Origin: an uncultured Lachnospiraceae bacterium
Lineage (GTDB): Bacteria > Bacillota > Clostridia > Lachnospirales > Lachnospiraceae
Direction: 5' to 3'
Assembly (NCBI GenBank): GCA_905236925.1
Contig: CAJOQS010000189.1
Span: 1-5,488, forward strand
Length of the DNA stretch: 5,488 bases
Shown: one piece after another, positions 1 through 5,488 of the stretch
Numbering within the stretch: the first letter of the stretch is position 1
Layout of the letters: each line of letters opens with the position of its first letter
The notes under the pieces: generated by a model
Told to the model about the DNA's origin: nothing
Databases searched by the model: none
Seen by the model: the letters and a program-made list of their open reading frames with translations, nothing else
Program-made: the position numbers and the translations under genes

Positions 1-808
1 CCGCCGCAAGACCTATTTCACGCTGCGCCATCGAAAAACGCGTAAGCGAGTCCATCATCAGAAGCACGTCTTTGCCGCAATCCCTGAAATATTCCGCGAT
101 CGCGGTGGCTGTCTTCGCGGCCTTCTTTCTGGTCAGGGCCGGCTTATCCGATGTCGCGATCACAACGACCGACCTTGCCATACCTTCCTCGCCAAGGTCA
201 CGCTCGATGAATTCGCGCACCTCACGTCCTCGCTCTCCGATAAGGGCGATCACGTTTATATCCGCCTTGGTGTTTCTGGCGAACATTCCCAGAAGTGTCG
301 ACTTTCCGACGCCCGAACCGGCGAAGATACCGATTCGCTGGCCTTTTCCGACGGTAAGCAGTCCGTCAACGGCCTTAACTCCGAGCGTCAGTGGCTCATT
401 GATCATTTCTCTGCTCAGAGGATCCGGCGGATCGGCTTCCGCAGGATATGTTATCGCAGTACGAAGCTCGGAACCGTCCATAGGTTCACCGAGTCCGTCA
501 AGCTTCATCCCGAGCAGCTTGCTGCCGACCTTCACGCTGAATTTCGCGCCTGTATTCACGACTGTGCTGCCTACTCCGATACCGGAGATATCCTCATAGG
601 GCATCAGTATTACATAATCGTCCTTGAAACCGATAACTTCGCAGTGTGCGGAAACTGTCTTGTCCTTCGATTCCACGATGCACATATCTTCGAGAACCAC
701 ATCCGGACCGAGGGATTCGATCGTGAGTCCGACTACTCTGGTAACTCTACCGAATTCCTTGACATAATCCTTTTTCAGCAGCTCTTCATATTTAGCCAGG
801 TCGGTCAT
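1..808 (-). CDS. fliI: FliI, flagellar type III export ATPase (5' part; C-terminus beyond window edge)
   Basis: FliI is the cytoplasmic ATPase of the flagellar type III export apparatus. It works as a hexamer, related to the F1-ATPase beta subunit, and helps deliver export substrates to the FlhA/FlhB gate. I translated 269 codons from the ATG at 808-806; the gene runs off the left edge. Residues 1-20 form a charged helix (LAKYEELLKK), the segment that in this family docks on FliH. A beta-barrel-like domain follows to about residue 110. The nucleotide-binding core shows Walker A GSGVGKST (164-171), the GERGREV motif with the catalytic-type Glu192, and Walker B LLMMDS with Asp253, followed by LTRFSMAQREIGLA, a FliI/SctN family signature. 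Full-length homologues have about 440 residues, so roughly 170 are missing here. A purine-rich RBS (AAAAGGAA, 821-814) overlaps the last codons of fliH, and only 2 nt separate the genes, so translation is probably coupled. No defect is visible in the part present. Confidence 0.97.
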   Translation of the reverse strand, partial: MTDLAKYEELLKKDYVKEFGRVTRVVGLTIESLGPDVVLEDMCIVESKDKTVSAHCEVIGFKDDYVILMPYEDISGIGVGSTVVNTGAKFSVKVGSKLLGMKLDGLGEPMDGSELRTAITYPAEADPPDPLSREMINEPLTLGVKAVDGLLTVGKGQRIGIFAGSGVGKSTLLGMFARNTKADINVIALIGERGREVREFIERDLGEEGMARSVVVIATSDKPALTRKKAAKTATAIAEYFRDCGKDVLLMMDSLTRFSMAQREIGLAA

Positions 809-810
809 AA

Positions 811-1845
811 TCATTCCTTTTCCGCCAGAAGCCTGATATCCTCGATCAGATTGTCAAGCTGTCCTTCAAGGCTGCAGTCAAAAATCCTCGATTCCGTTTC
901 AATCATGCACTGTGTCGGCTCAAGCAGCTTGTCCTCAACGATCTCGAGCTGTGAGCCCTCGCTGAGATACTGCCTGATCTCCTCCTTCGCGTTCGACACG
1001 GTCTCAAAATCCGCGCTCGATACCCTTACGATAAAATTCTCAACGCCATGTCTGTTCTTCATCGCGTCCTCGATCAGATGGAGCACTATCTCCCTTTTAT
1101 CGTCGGCATAGATCCCGGTCAGCTTCTGAACGTATTTTATCAATATTTCGACAAAAGCAGGCTCCAATTCGTCAACCTGCTTCTCATAATCCTCTTTATA
1201 TCGGAGCTTCTGTTCCTCAAGCTCCTCCTTTATACGGTCGCACTCTTCCTGTGCCTGCGCGCGTCCCTGCTCGAGACCTTCCTCGCGGGCCTGTTCCATA
1301 GCCGCGGCAGCCTTCTCCTGAACCTCAAGCTCGGCGTTTTCCCTGAGCTGATCGGCCTCGGCCTGTGCCTCGGCAATGATGCTCTCGGCTTCCTTTCTGG
1401 CCTCGGCTATCCTTGCCTCCAGTTCGGAAAGCTCCTGATTTTTCGATGTGAGCAGCGGGTCCGCGCCGTGAACAGCCTCCACCGCAGATGGTACTGCGCC
1501 GGGTGCGGCAGCTTCGGCAGCCGGTGCTCCCGCTCCGGTTTTTTTTGCTCCTTCCGCTTCGCCGGCTATGACATCGTCGATGCCCCAATCGTCATTACAT
1601 ATCTTTTTTGCGGGAATGCCTTCCGAAAAGCCGTCTCCGTTCTCTTCCTCGGGGTTTTCGAGAAGAGCACTCTCACGGTTGAGCTGCTCCGCGACATCAC
1701 TGAAGCTGATCTGCTTTGCGACGATATTATTCGCGATATAACTGTCAAGATAGCGCGCTTCAACCTCCTGCGCCCTCTCGTTCATGTCGATGGCCCTGAT
1801 CTCCTCTTTATAGGATATCTGGCTGGCCTTGATAAGATTAGACAA
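811..1845 (-). CDS. fliH: FliH, flagellar export ATPase regulator / peripheral stalk (TTG start)
   Basis: FliH dimerises, binds the N-terminus of FliI, and links the ATPase to the C-ring (FliN) and export gate, much like the peripheral stalk of F/V-ATPases. The 344-residue product begins MSNLIKASQI at a TTG (1845-1843) overlapping the fliG stop by 8 nt. Regions in order: a charged helical N-terminus (about 12-60); an acidic stretch ending in NDDWGIDD (84-91); a low-complexity Ala/Pro/Gly linker (about 93-130); a long Glu/Ala-rich coiled coil (about 135-225) containing the AxxxAxxxGxxxGxxxA series A182-A186-G190-G194-A198, the helix-packing repeat expected in FliH; and a globular C-terminal domain (about 225-344) with the typical IETESRIFDCSLEGQLDNL ending. 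The protein is clearly longer than the roughly 210-235 residues of Bacillus and Salmonella FliH; the extra length lies in the N-terminal half and linker. Identity is supported by the C-terminal domain, the Gly/Ala repeat, and its position between fliG and fliI. An A8 run in the linker is described separately. Confidence 0.93.
   Translation of the reverse strand: MSNLIKASQISYKEEIRAIDMNERAQEVEARYLDSYIANNIVAKQISFSDVAEQLNRESALLENPEEENGDGFSEGIPAKKICNDDWGIDDVIAGEAEGAKKTGAGAPAAEAAAPGAVPSAVEAVHGADPLLTSKNQELSELEARIAEARKEAESIIAEAQAEADQLRENAELEVQEKAAAAMEQAREEGLEQGRAQAQEECDRIKEELEEQKLRYKEDYEKQVDELEPAFVEILIKYVQKLTGIYADDKREIVLHLIEDAMKNRHGVENFIVRVSSADFETVSNAKEEIRQYLSEGSQLEIVEDKLLEPTQCMIETESRIFDCSLEGQLDNLIEDIRLLAEKE
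1539..1546 (-). repeat. A8 homopolymer tract within fliH
   Basis: The coding strand of fliH has eight consecutive A residues spanning codons 100-103 (GCA AAA AAA ACC), so the zero frame reads A AAA AAA, the phase of a slippery heptamer. It lies at the start of the Ala/Pro/Gly linker and is directly preceded by AAGGAG. The tract itself is plain in the sequence; any slippage at it is inference. Confidence 0.9.
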
Positions 1846-2866
1846 CTATATCATCACCTCCGCCACGCGAGATAATGATCTCGCCGGTATCCTCAAGCTT
1901 ACGGATAATGTTAACGATCTTCTGCTGAGCTTCTTCAACATCCTTCATACGAACAGGACCCATGTATTCCATATCTTCCTTGATCATATCCACAAGACGG
2001 CTGGACATGTTCTTGAAGATAGCCTCCTGAACGTTCTCCACGGAGCCTTTAAGCGCAATGGCAAGGTCGGAATTCTCAACCTCACGCAGTACACGCTGGA
2101 TAGACTTGTCGTCGAGGAGAATGATATCCTCGAATACGAACATCTTCTTTCTGATCTCGTCGGCCAGCTCGGGCTCTTCGATCTCGAGGGTTTCGAGGAT
2201 GTGCTTTTCGGTTGCACGGTCTACTGTATTCAGGATCTCTACAACCGCATCTACACCGCCGGCGATAGTGAAGTCCTGGTTTGCCAGGCTGGCCAGCTTC
2301 TTTTCGAGAACTCTTTCAACTTCCTGAATAACATCAGGAGAGGTTCTGTCCATCAACGCGATACGCTTTGCAACGTCAGCCTGCTTGTCCGGAGGCAGTG
2401 CGCTGATTATCTGCGCTGACTGCGACGAAGCAAGATACGAAAGGATAAGGGCTATGGTCTGCGGATGCTCGTCCTGGATGAAGTTCAGCAGCTGTGAAGG
2501 ATCGACCTTACGCACAAACTCGAAGGGACGCACCTGCAGTGAAGCGGTAAGACGTCCGATAACATCGATCGCGCGGTCGTTTCCGAGTGCCTTCTCCAGA
2601 AGTTCCTTGGCGTATCCGATACCGCCCTCCGCGATATACTGCTGCGCGAGACACAATTCATAGAATTCATCGATAACGGCGTCCTTCGTCTCCTGATCGA
2701 CGCTCTTTGTATTGGCAATCTCAAGAGTCAGAGATTCGATCTCTTCCTCCTTCAGATGCTCAAAAAGCTTCGAGGAGCGTTCGGGTCCCAGCGCGATCAT
2801 AAGTATCGCGGATTTCTGCACGCCGTTATACTCATCAAGGTTTTTGGAAGGTGCTGCAGTAGCCAT
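1838..2866 (-). CDS. fliG: FliG, flagellar motor switch / torque-generating protein
   Basis: FliG forms the upper part of the C-ring on the cytoplasmic face of the MS-ring. Its N-terminal domain binds the FliF tail, its middle domain binds FliM, and its C-terminal domain interacts with the stator to generate torque and set rotation direction. The 342-residue length is normal. The N-terminal domain spans about 1-100. The middle domain carries the EHPQ motif (133-136) that contacts FliM, and the hinge motif MFVF is at 242-245. The five charged torque-helix positions known from E. coli (K264, R281, D288, D289, R297) map to K273, R290, E297, D298 and R306, so only the third differs, conservatively. 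The C-terminus is glycine-rich (RGGGDDIVV). The ATG at 2866-2864 is preceded by AAGGAGAT at good spacing, and the gap after fliF is 26 nt. The last codons of fliG carry the ribosome binding site for fliH. Confidence 0.98.
   Translation of the reverse strand: MATAAPSKNLDEYNGVQKSAILMIALGPERSSKLFEHLKEEEIESLTLEIANTKSVDQETKDAVIDEFYELCLAQQYIAEGGIGYAKELLEKALGNDRAIDVIGRLTASLQVRPFEFVRKVDPSQLLNFIQDEHPQTIALILSYLASSQSAQIISALPPDKQADVAKRIALMDRTSPDVIQEVERVLEKKLASLANQDFTIAGGVDAVVEILNTVDRATEKHILETLEIEEPELADEIRKKMFVFEDIILLDDKSIQRVLREVENSDLAIALKGSVENVQEAIFKNMSSRLVDMIKEDMEYMGPVRMKDVEEAQQKIVNIIRKLEDTGEIIISRGGGDDIVV
1854..1861 (-). promoter_or_regulatory. Shine-Dalgarno of fliH, inside the fliG 3' end
   Basis: The minus strand reads GGAGGTGA, a near-perfect anti-16S complement, 8 nt before the TTG at 1845-1843. 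It also encodes the end of the FliG Gly-Gly-Gly-Asp-Asp tail. This site decides the fliH start: the first in-frame ATG (1785-1783, codon 21) has only a distant GAGGAG upstream, and starting there would drop the MSNLIK-type N-terminus that, as I recall, is common in clostridial FliH. Overlap of SD, fliG stop and fliH start suggests translational coupling. Confidence 0.88.
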
Positions 2867-2892
2867 GGCAGATCTCCTTAATCAGTAAATGA

Positions 2893-4509
2893 TCATTCCC
2901 AACCGTCATCCTTCAGCCAGTTGCGCAACAGGGCAGCAACAGCCTCGGGGTTCTCGTCGATATACTTTTCAATAAGCTTTCTGGTCTCGGATTTTTCACC
3001 GAATTCGATATCCTCAAGACTCTGGTTCTCCTTGGTCGTTGCAAGAAGCCTTTCAACCGAGAGCTCCGGCTCGACCTCCACAACCTCTTCCGGCTGCATT
3101 GCCCTGAATACAACGAACAGGAGTAGACCAATGATGAGCAGTGCCAGAAGGATCTCAAGATACAGCGAAACATTGACCTCTGTTTCCTCGTTGGCGATGA
3201 AGTTCGGCATCTCATATGCCGTGATAGTGATATTCGCTACGGGTATGCCGCTCGCGTCCGAGAAGAGTTCCCTCAGGATCTCGATCCTCTCCGCCTCAAC
3301 ACCGGTGTCAAGAACAGCGCGCTCGCTGTGCTCGAGCACGTACTGCTGAAAGGTGGTCTCCTCAAGGACACCCATCAGCTGAAGATCCTCCTCGGTATAC
3401 TCACGGATCCTGGTAAGAGTTATGGCTAACGACGACTGCGCGTTGTTGATAACGCCCCATTCCTTGACTGTTTCGGTTACGCGCTCACTGGGCTGGTATT
3501 TGATATCAAGCTCATCATACGAGCTGTTGCCCGAACCCGAGGTCTGTATGTAGTAGTCCGTTTCGTCGTTCGAATCCGTTCCGGGGACATCACCCGAAAC
3601 ACCGGTCGTCTCCGATGATATCTTCTTATACGACGAATAGAGTCCCTGTTCGAGACCCTCTCCCGCAAGATATTCCGTATAAAGTACCGATGTCTTATCA
3701 CAGTTGACGCTGAGTGATGAAACTATCTCCGCGTCCGAGTAGCCGTTCTTTACTGCCAGCTCGTACAGCTTGTCGTTGTACCATTTCTCGACCATCTTCT
3801 TGTAGGCGAGATTGGCGTTCAGATCCTGCACATCCTCGTCTTCTTCTTCGCCTCCGAAAAGGAGATTTCCGTGCTGGTCGACAACCTTGATCTTTTCGGT
3901 GGTCGAATTGCCTATCGCGTATGCCACGGTAGTAGCGATCGCGGTCGGTGTTTCCTTTGTATTGAAGTTTTCGTTGATCGTAAGAAAAACGCTGCAGCTG
4001 ATCTCCTTGGCGGAAGTCAGTATGCTGTTGGTGGTGTCGGAAGGGAAGTATACCACGGATGCCTTCTCGACTCCGTCCAGCGCCGCCAGACCCTTGGCAA
4101 GCGTAGACTGCATATACAGATGATTCTTAAGGGTCTTGTCGTTACTTGTAGTACTCAGATCGTTCTCGAGAAGCATCGCGAGAGTCATCTCCGCCGAGGC
4201 GTCCGTTCCCGTAAGTGCCAGGACCGCTGCCTGCTTCTTTGTAACATCTACATCGACTGTAAGGTTATCCTCCTCCAGCTTGTTCGCGATTCCCTCCGCA
4301 GTGAGCGTTTCCATCGCGTTCTTGGCTGTTTCCGTCGAGTCGAAGGTGGTCAGCTTCTCGTACTGTATCCTGCTTAGCAGAATAATGAGTATGACAAGCG
4401 TGATCACAACAACGCCGACAGAGCTGAGTGAAATCACTTTCTGCCGCGTCGTCAGCTTCTTCCAGAATTCCAGAAGTTTTGCCGGTATTTGTCTGAGTCT
4501 TTCGAGCAT
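2893..4509 (-). CDS. fliF: FliF, flagellar MS-ring protein
   Basis: FliF assembles the MS-ring in the cytoplasmic membrane. It is the base on which the rod, C-ring and export gate are built. The product has 538 residues, matching about 536-560 in well-studied FliF proteins. It shows one membrane span near the N-terminus (about 25-47, very rich in Ile/Leu/Val) and a second near the C-terminus (about 447-470). Between them is the extracytoplasmic part with YscJ/FliF ring-building domains (about 50-220 and onward), including VVDQHGNLLFGG (209-220). A Gly/Ser/Asp-rich low-complexity loop (about 302-333) lies where other FliF proteins carry the beta-collar insertion. The cytoplasmic tail (about 471-538) ends in the conserved FliG-binding region, with KLIEKYIDENPEAVAALL (511-528) followed by RNWLKDDGWE. 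The ATG at 4509-4507 has GGGGAG 9 nt upstream, and the gap from fliE is 22 nt. No truncation or missing segment is seen. Confidence 0.97.
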   Translation of the reverse strand: MLERLRQIPAKLLEFWKKLTTRQKVISLSSVGVVVITLVILIILLSRIQYEKLTTFDSTETAKNAMETLTAEGIANKLEEDNLTVDVDVTKKQAAVLALTGTDASAEMTLAMLLENDLSTTSNDKTLKNHLYMQSTLAKGLAALDGVEKASVVYFPSDTTNSILTSAKEISCSVFLTINENFNTKETPTAIATTVAYAIGNSTTEKIKVVDQHGNLLFGGEEEDEDVQDLNANLAYKKMVEKWYNDKLYELAVKNGYSDAEIVSSLSVNCDKTSVLYTEYLAGEGLEQGLYSSYKKISSETTGVSGDVPGTDSNDETDYYIQTSGSGNSSYDELDIKYQPSERVTETVKEWGVINNAQSSLAITLTRIREYTEEDLQLMGVLEETTFQQYVLEHSERAVLDTGVEAERIEILRELFSDASGIPVANITITAYEMPNFIANEETEVNVSLYLEILLALLIIGLLLFVVFRAMQPEEVVEVEPELSVERLLATTKENQSLEDIEFGEKSETRKLIEKYIDENPEAVAALLRNWLKDDGWE

Positions 4510-4531
4510 TTTAGATCACTCCCCAATAATA

Positions 4532-4909
4532 TCAGAACTGAAGCTGCATTATTTCCTTATATGCTTCCATTACCGCGTTTCGTACGGCAACGGTATACTG
4601 CAGCGAAATGTTTGCCTTCATCTGGGCAACCTGAAGGTCATGGGTGTTTTCCGTCAGTCCCATGGCATAGGCCAGCTCGGCTTCCGCAGCCTCGTTGGAA
4701 TATTCGTTCGTTTCCCTGATCATGTTCATCGCGGAATTCAGGAGAGAATCAAAGGTCGACCCCTGCTTCTTCTCCTCGGCCGCAAGGAGAGAGTCCTTGT
4801 AGCCTTCAAGCTTAGAAAACTTAGGCGTATTCGTAAGGCTTTCCGCACTGCTTAACGAGCCGAGCCCGTTGAGGCCCGAAATCCCTATAAGATCCGAAAC
4901 ACTGCTCAT
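4532..4909 (-). CDS. fliE: FliE, MS-ring/rod junction protein
   Basis: FliE is a small, early-exported periplasmic protein that joins the MS-ring and export gate to the proximal rod. The product has 125 residues, somewhat longer than the Salmonella protein (about 104). The extra length is at the N-terminus, a Ser/Gly/Leu-rich and probably disordered stretch (GISGLNGLGSLSSAES, 9-24). The family core follows: STFDSLLNSAMN (51-62), then the characteristic C-terminal helices with HDLQVAQMKANISLQYTVAV (90-109) and the ending VRNAVMEAYKEIMQLQF. The FliE family typically ends in a similar LQYTVxVRN...AYxEIM pattern. No cleavable signal peptide is seen, as expected for a type III substrate. The ATG at 4909-4907 is preceded by AGGAGGGTGA, and the gap from flgC is 25 nt. 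Confidence 0.96.
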   Translation of the reverse strand: MSSVSDLIGISGLNGLGSLSSAESLTNTPKFSKLEGYKDSLLAAEEKKQGSTFDSLLNSAMNMIRETNEYSNEAAEAELAYAMGLTENTHDLQVAQMKANISLQYTVAVRNAVMEAYKEIMQLQF

Positions 4910-4934
4910 AAGGCGTCACCCTCCTCTTTAGTTA

Positions 4935-5390
4935 TTATTTTCCGACCTCAAGACCCTTTAACAGCATGTTCTTCGTCGCGTTAAAGGCTGTAACATTGGC
5001 CTCATACGATCTGGTCGCGTCGATGAGGTTCGTCATCTCGGTAACCGTATTAACATTGGGATAGGTAACATATCCGTCCTCATCCGCATCGGGATGCGCG
5101 GGATCGTACACCTTCGTCATCGAGGTCACATGATCCTCAACGATAGCGGTGACCTTGACGCCGTTTCCGGTCGTGGACACGGCCCTATTGCTCTGCGACT
5201 GTTCAAGGGCATACTGAAACGCGTCCTTGTTCTTCTCCGCGAAAACAACGGTCTTTCTGCGGTATACATTGCCGTTCTCGTCGCGTGTGGTGTTCGCGTT
5301 CGCGATATTCTCCGCGATCGTGTCCATACGCATCGACTGTGCGGTAAGTCCGCTCGCGCTGATATTAAGAGTACTGAATAATCCGCTCAT
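4935..5390 (-). CDS. flgC: FlgC, flagellar proximal rod protein
   Basis: FlgC is a proximal rod subunit, exported by the flagellar type III system and built onto FliE/FlgB in the periplasm. The product has 151 residues, close to the Bacillus length (about 150). The N-terminal rod signature is clear: LNISASGLTAQSMRMDTIAE (8-27) then NIANANTT (28-35). The C-terminal half has VYDPAHPDADEDGYVTYPNV (94-113), then the conserved helix region with EMTNLIDATRSYEANVTAFN (118-137) and MLLKGLEVGK (142-151). Together these terminal helices form the D0 coiled coil of rod/hook proteins. The ATG at 5390-5388 follows AAAGGAGGAAGC. The gene ends in two tandem in-frame TAA codons (4937-4935 and 4934-4932). The 40-nt gap from flgB holds only the ribosome binding site; I see no promoter or hairpin there. 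Confidence 0.97.
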   Translation of the reverse strand: MSGLFSTLNISASGLTAQSMRMDTIAENIANANTTRDENGNVYRRKTVVFAEKNKDAFQYALEQSQSNRAVSTTGNGVKVTAIVEDHVTSMTKVYDPAHPDADEDGYVTYPNVNTVTEMTNLIDATRSYEANVTAFNATKNMLLKGLEVGK

Positions 5391-5430
5391 GCTTCCTCCT
5401 TTTCCGGATAAGTGCCCGACCTATATGTGA

Positions 5431-5488
5431 TCAGGTAGACGAGAGCACCGACTTAATCCTGCTGAACTCCTGCGACATCGAATCGAGG
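5431..5488 (-). CDS. flgB: FlgB, flagellar proximal rod protein (C-terminal 18 residues only)
   Basis: A reading frame entering from the right edge encodes LDSMSQEFSRIKSVLSST and stops at a TGA (5433-5431), 40 nt before flgC. The pattern SxxFSRIKSVL closely resembles the C-terminal end of FlgB proximal rod proteins, and flgB directly precedes flgC in this operon type across many bacteria. Only 18 residues are visible, so the call rests on this short match plus gene order. Positions 5487-5431 are in frame and 5488 is the last base of the preceding codon. It is too short to judge length or integrity. Confidence 0.85.
   Translation of the reverse strand, partial: LDSMSQEFSRIKSVLSST

Noticed and set aside
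72..599. Plus-strand frame of 175 codons opposite fliI
   Set aside because: It is a Ser/Pro-rich shadow of the conserved FliI ATPase core, with no domain and no supporting context.
1530..1552. T8 run after GC-rich sequence on the plus strand as a terminator
   Set aside because: It lies inside fliH, no plus-strand gene leads to it, and it lacks a proper stem before the T run. On the transcribed strand it is an A run.
1325..1588. Minus-strand frame of 87 codons inside fliH as an independent gene
   Set aside because: It is the -1 frame of fliH, Arg/Ser/Gly-rich through codon shift, and I see no convincing start. It is kept only as the possible product of slippage at the A8 tract.
1048..1875. 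Long plus-strand open frame (275 codons) opposite fliH
   Set aside because: It is antisense to a confidently identified gene, has a Leu/Phe/Cys-heavy composition expected from reading the complement of Glu/Lys/Ala codons, and shows no recognisable domain.
4136..4855. Plus-strand frame of 239 codons spanning fliF and fliE
   Set aside because: It crosses two conserved genes and their gap in antisense. The hydrophobic stretches are complement artefacts.
5391..5430. Promoter or attenuator in the largest gap (flgB-flgC)
   Set aside because: The 40 nt contain only a strong ribosome binding site. I see no -35/-10 pair and no stable inverted repeat.
1..5488. A new biological system or a mobile element
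   Set aside because: Every stretch is accounted for by the canonical flgB-flgC-fliE-fliF-fliG-fliH-fliI order with intact family motifs. There are no inserted genes, transposase fragments, CRISPR repeats or RNA genes.

Overview
The window is a slice of a bacterial flagellar operon, all on the minus strand and packed with genes almost end to end. In transcription order (right to left in window coordinates) it holds the 3' end of flgB, complete flgC, fliE, fliF, fliG and fliH, and the 5' three-fifths of fliI. Gaps between genes are 40, 25, 22 and 26 nt, then an 8-nt overlap (fliG/fliH), then 2 nt (fliH/fliI). Each complete gene and fliI has a recognisable Shine-Dalgarno sequence, and no terminator or internal promoter is evident, so I infer one polycistronic message.

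The order flgB-flgC-fliE-fliF-fliG-fliH-fliI is that of the start of the large fla/che operon of Firmicutes such as Bacillus subtilis. Strong GGAGG-type ribosome binding sites and the style of the proteins suggest a motile Clostridia member with moderate GC, possibly Lachnospiraceae. That placement is inference from protein style and was not tested by a search. The order also occurs in some other phyla.

The products form the innermost parts of the flagellum. FlgB and FlgC are proximal rod subunits and FliE joins the rod to the basal body. FliF is the membrane MS-ring and FliG is the switch/torque ring bound to the FliF C-terminus. FliH and FliI are the peripheral stalk and ATPase of the flagellar type III export machine. 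The family-defining motifs I checked are intact: the five FliG torque-helix positions, the two FliF membrane spans and FliG-binding tail, and the FliI Walker A, GER and Walker B motifs.

I see no undescribed system here; the region is core, conserved machinery. The points worth a second look are all in fliH: a TTG start whose ribosome binding site lies inside the end of fliG, an unusually long protein with an Ala/Pro/Gly-rich linker, and an A8 homopolymer in a slippery phase within that linker. No stretch of more than 40 nt is non-coding.
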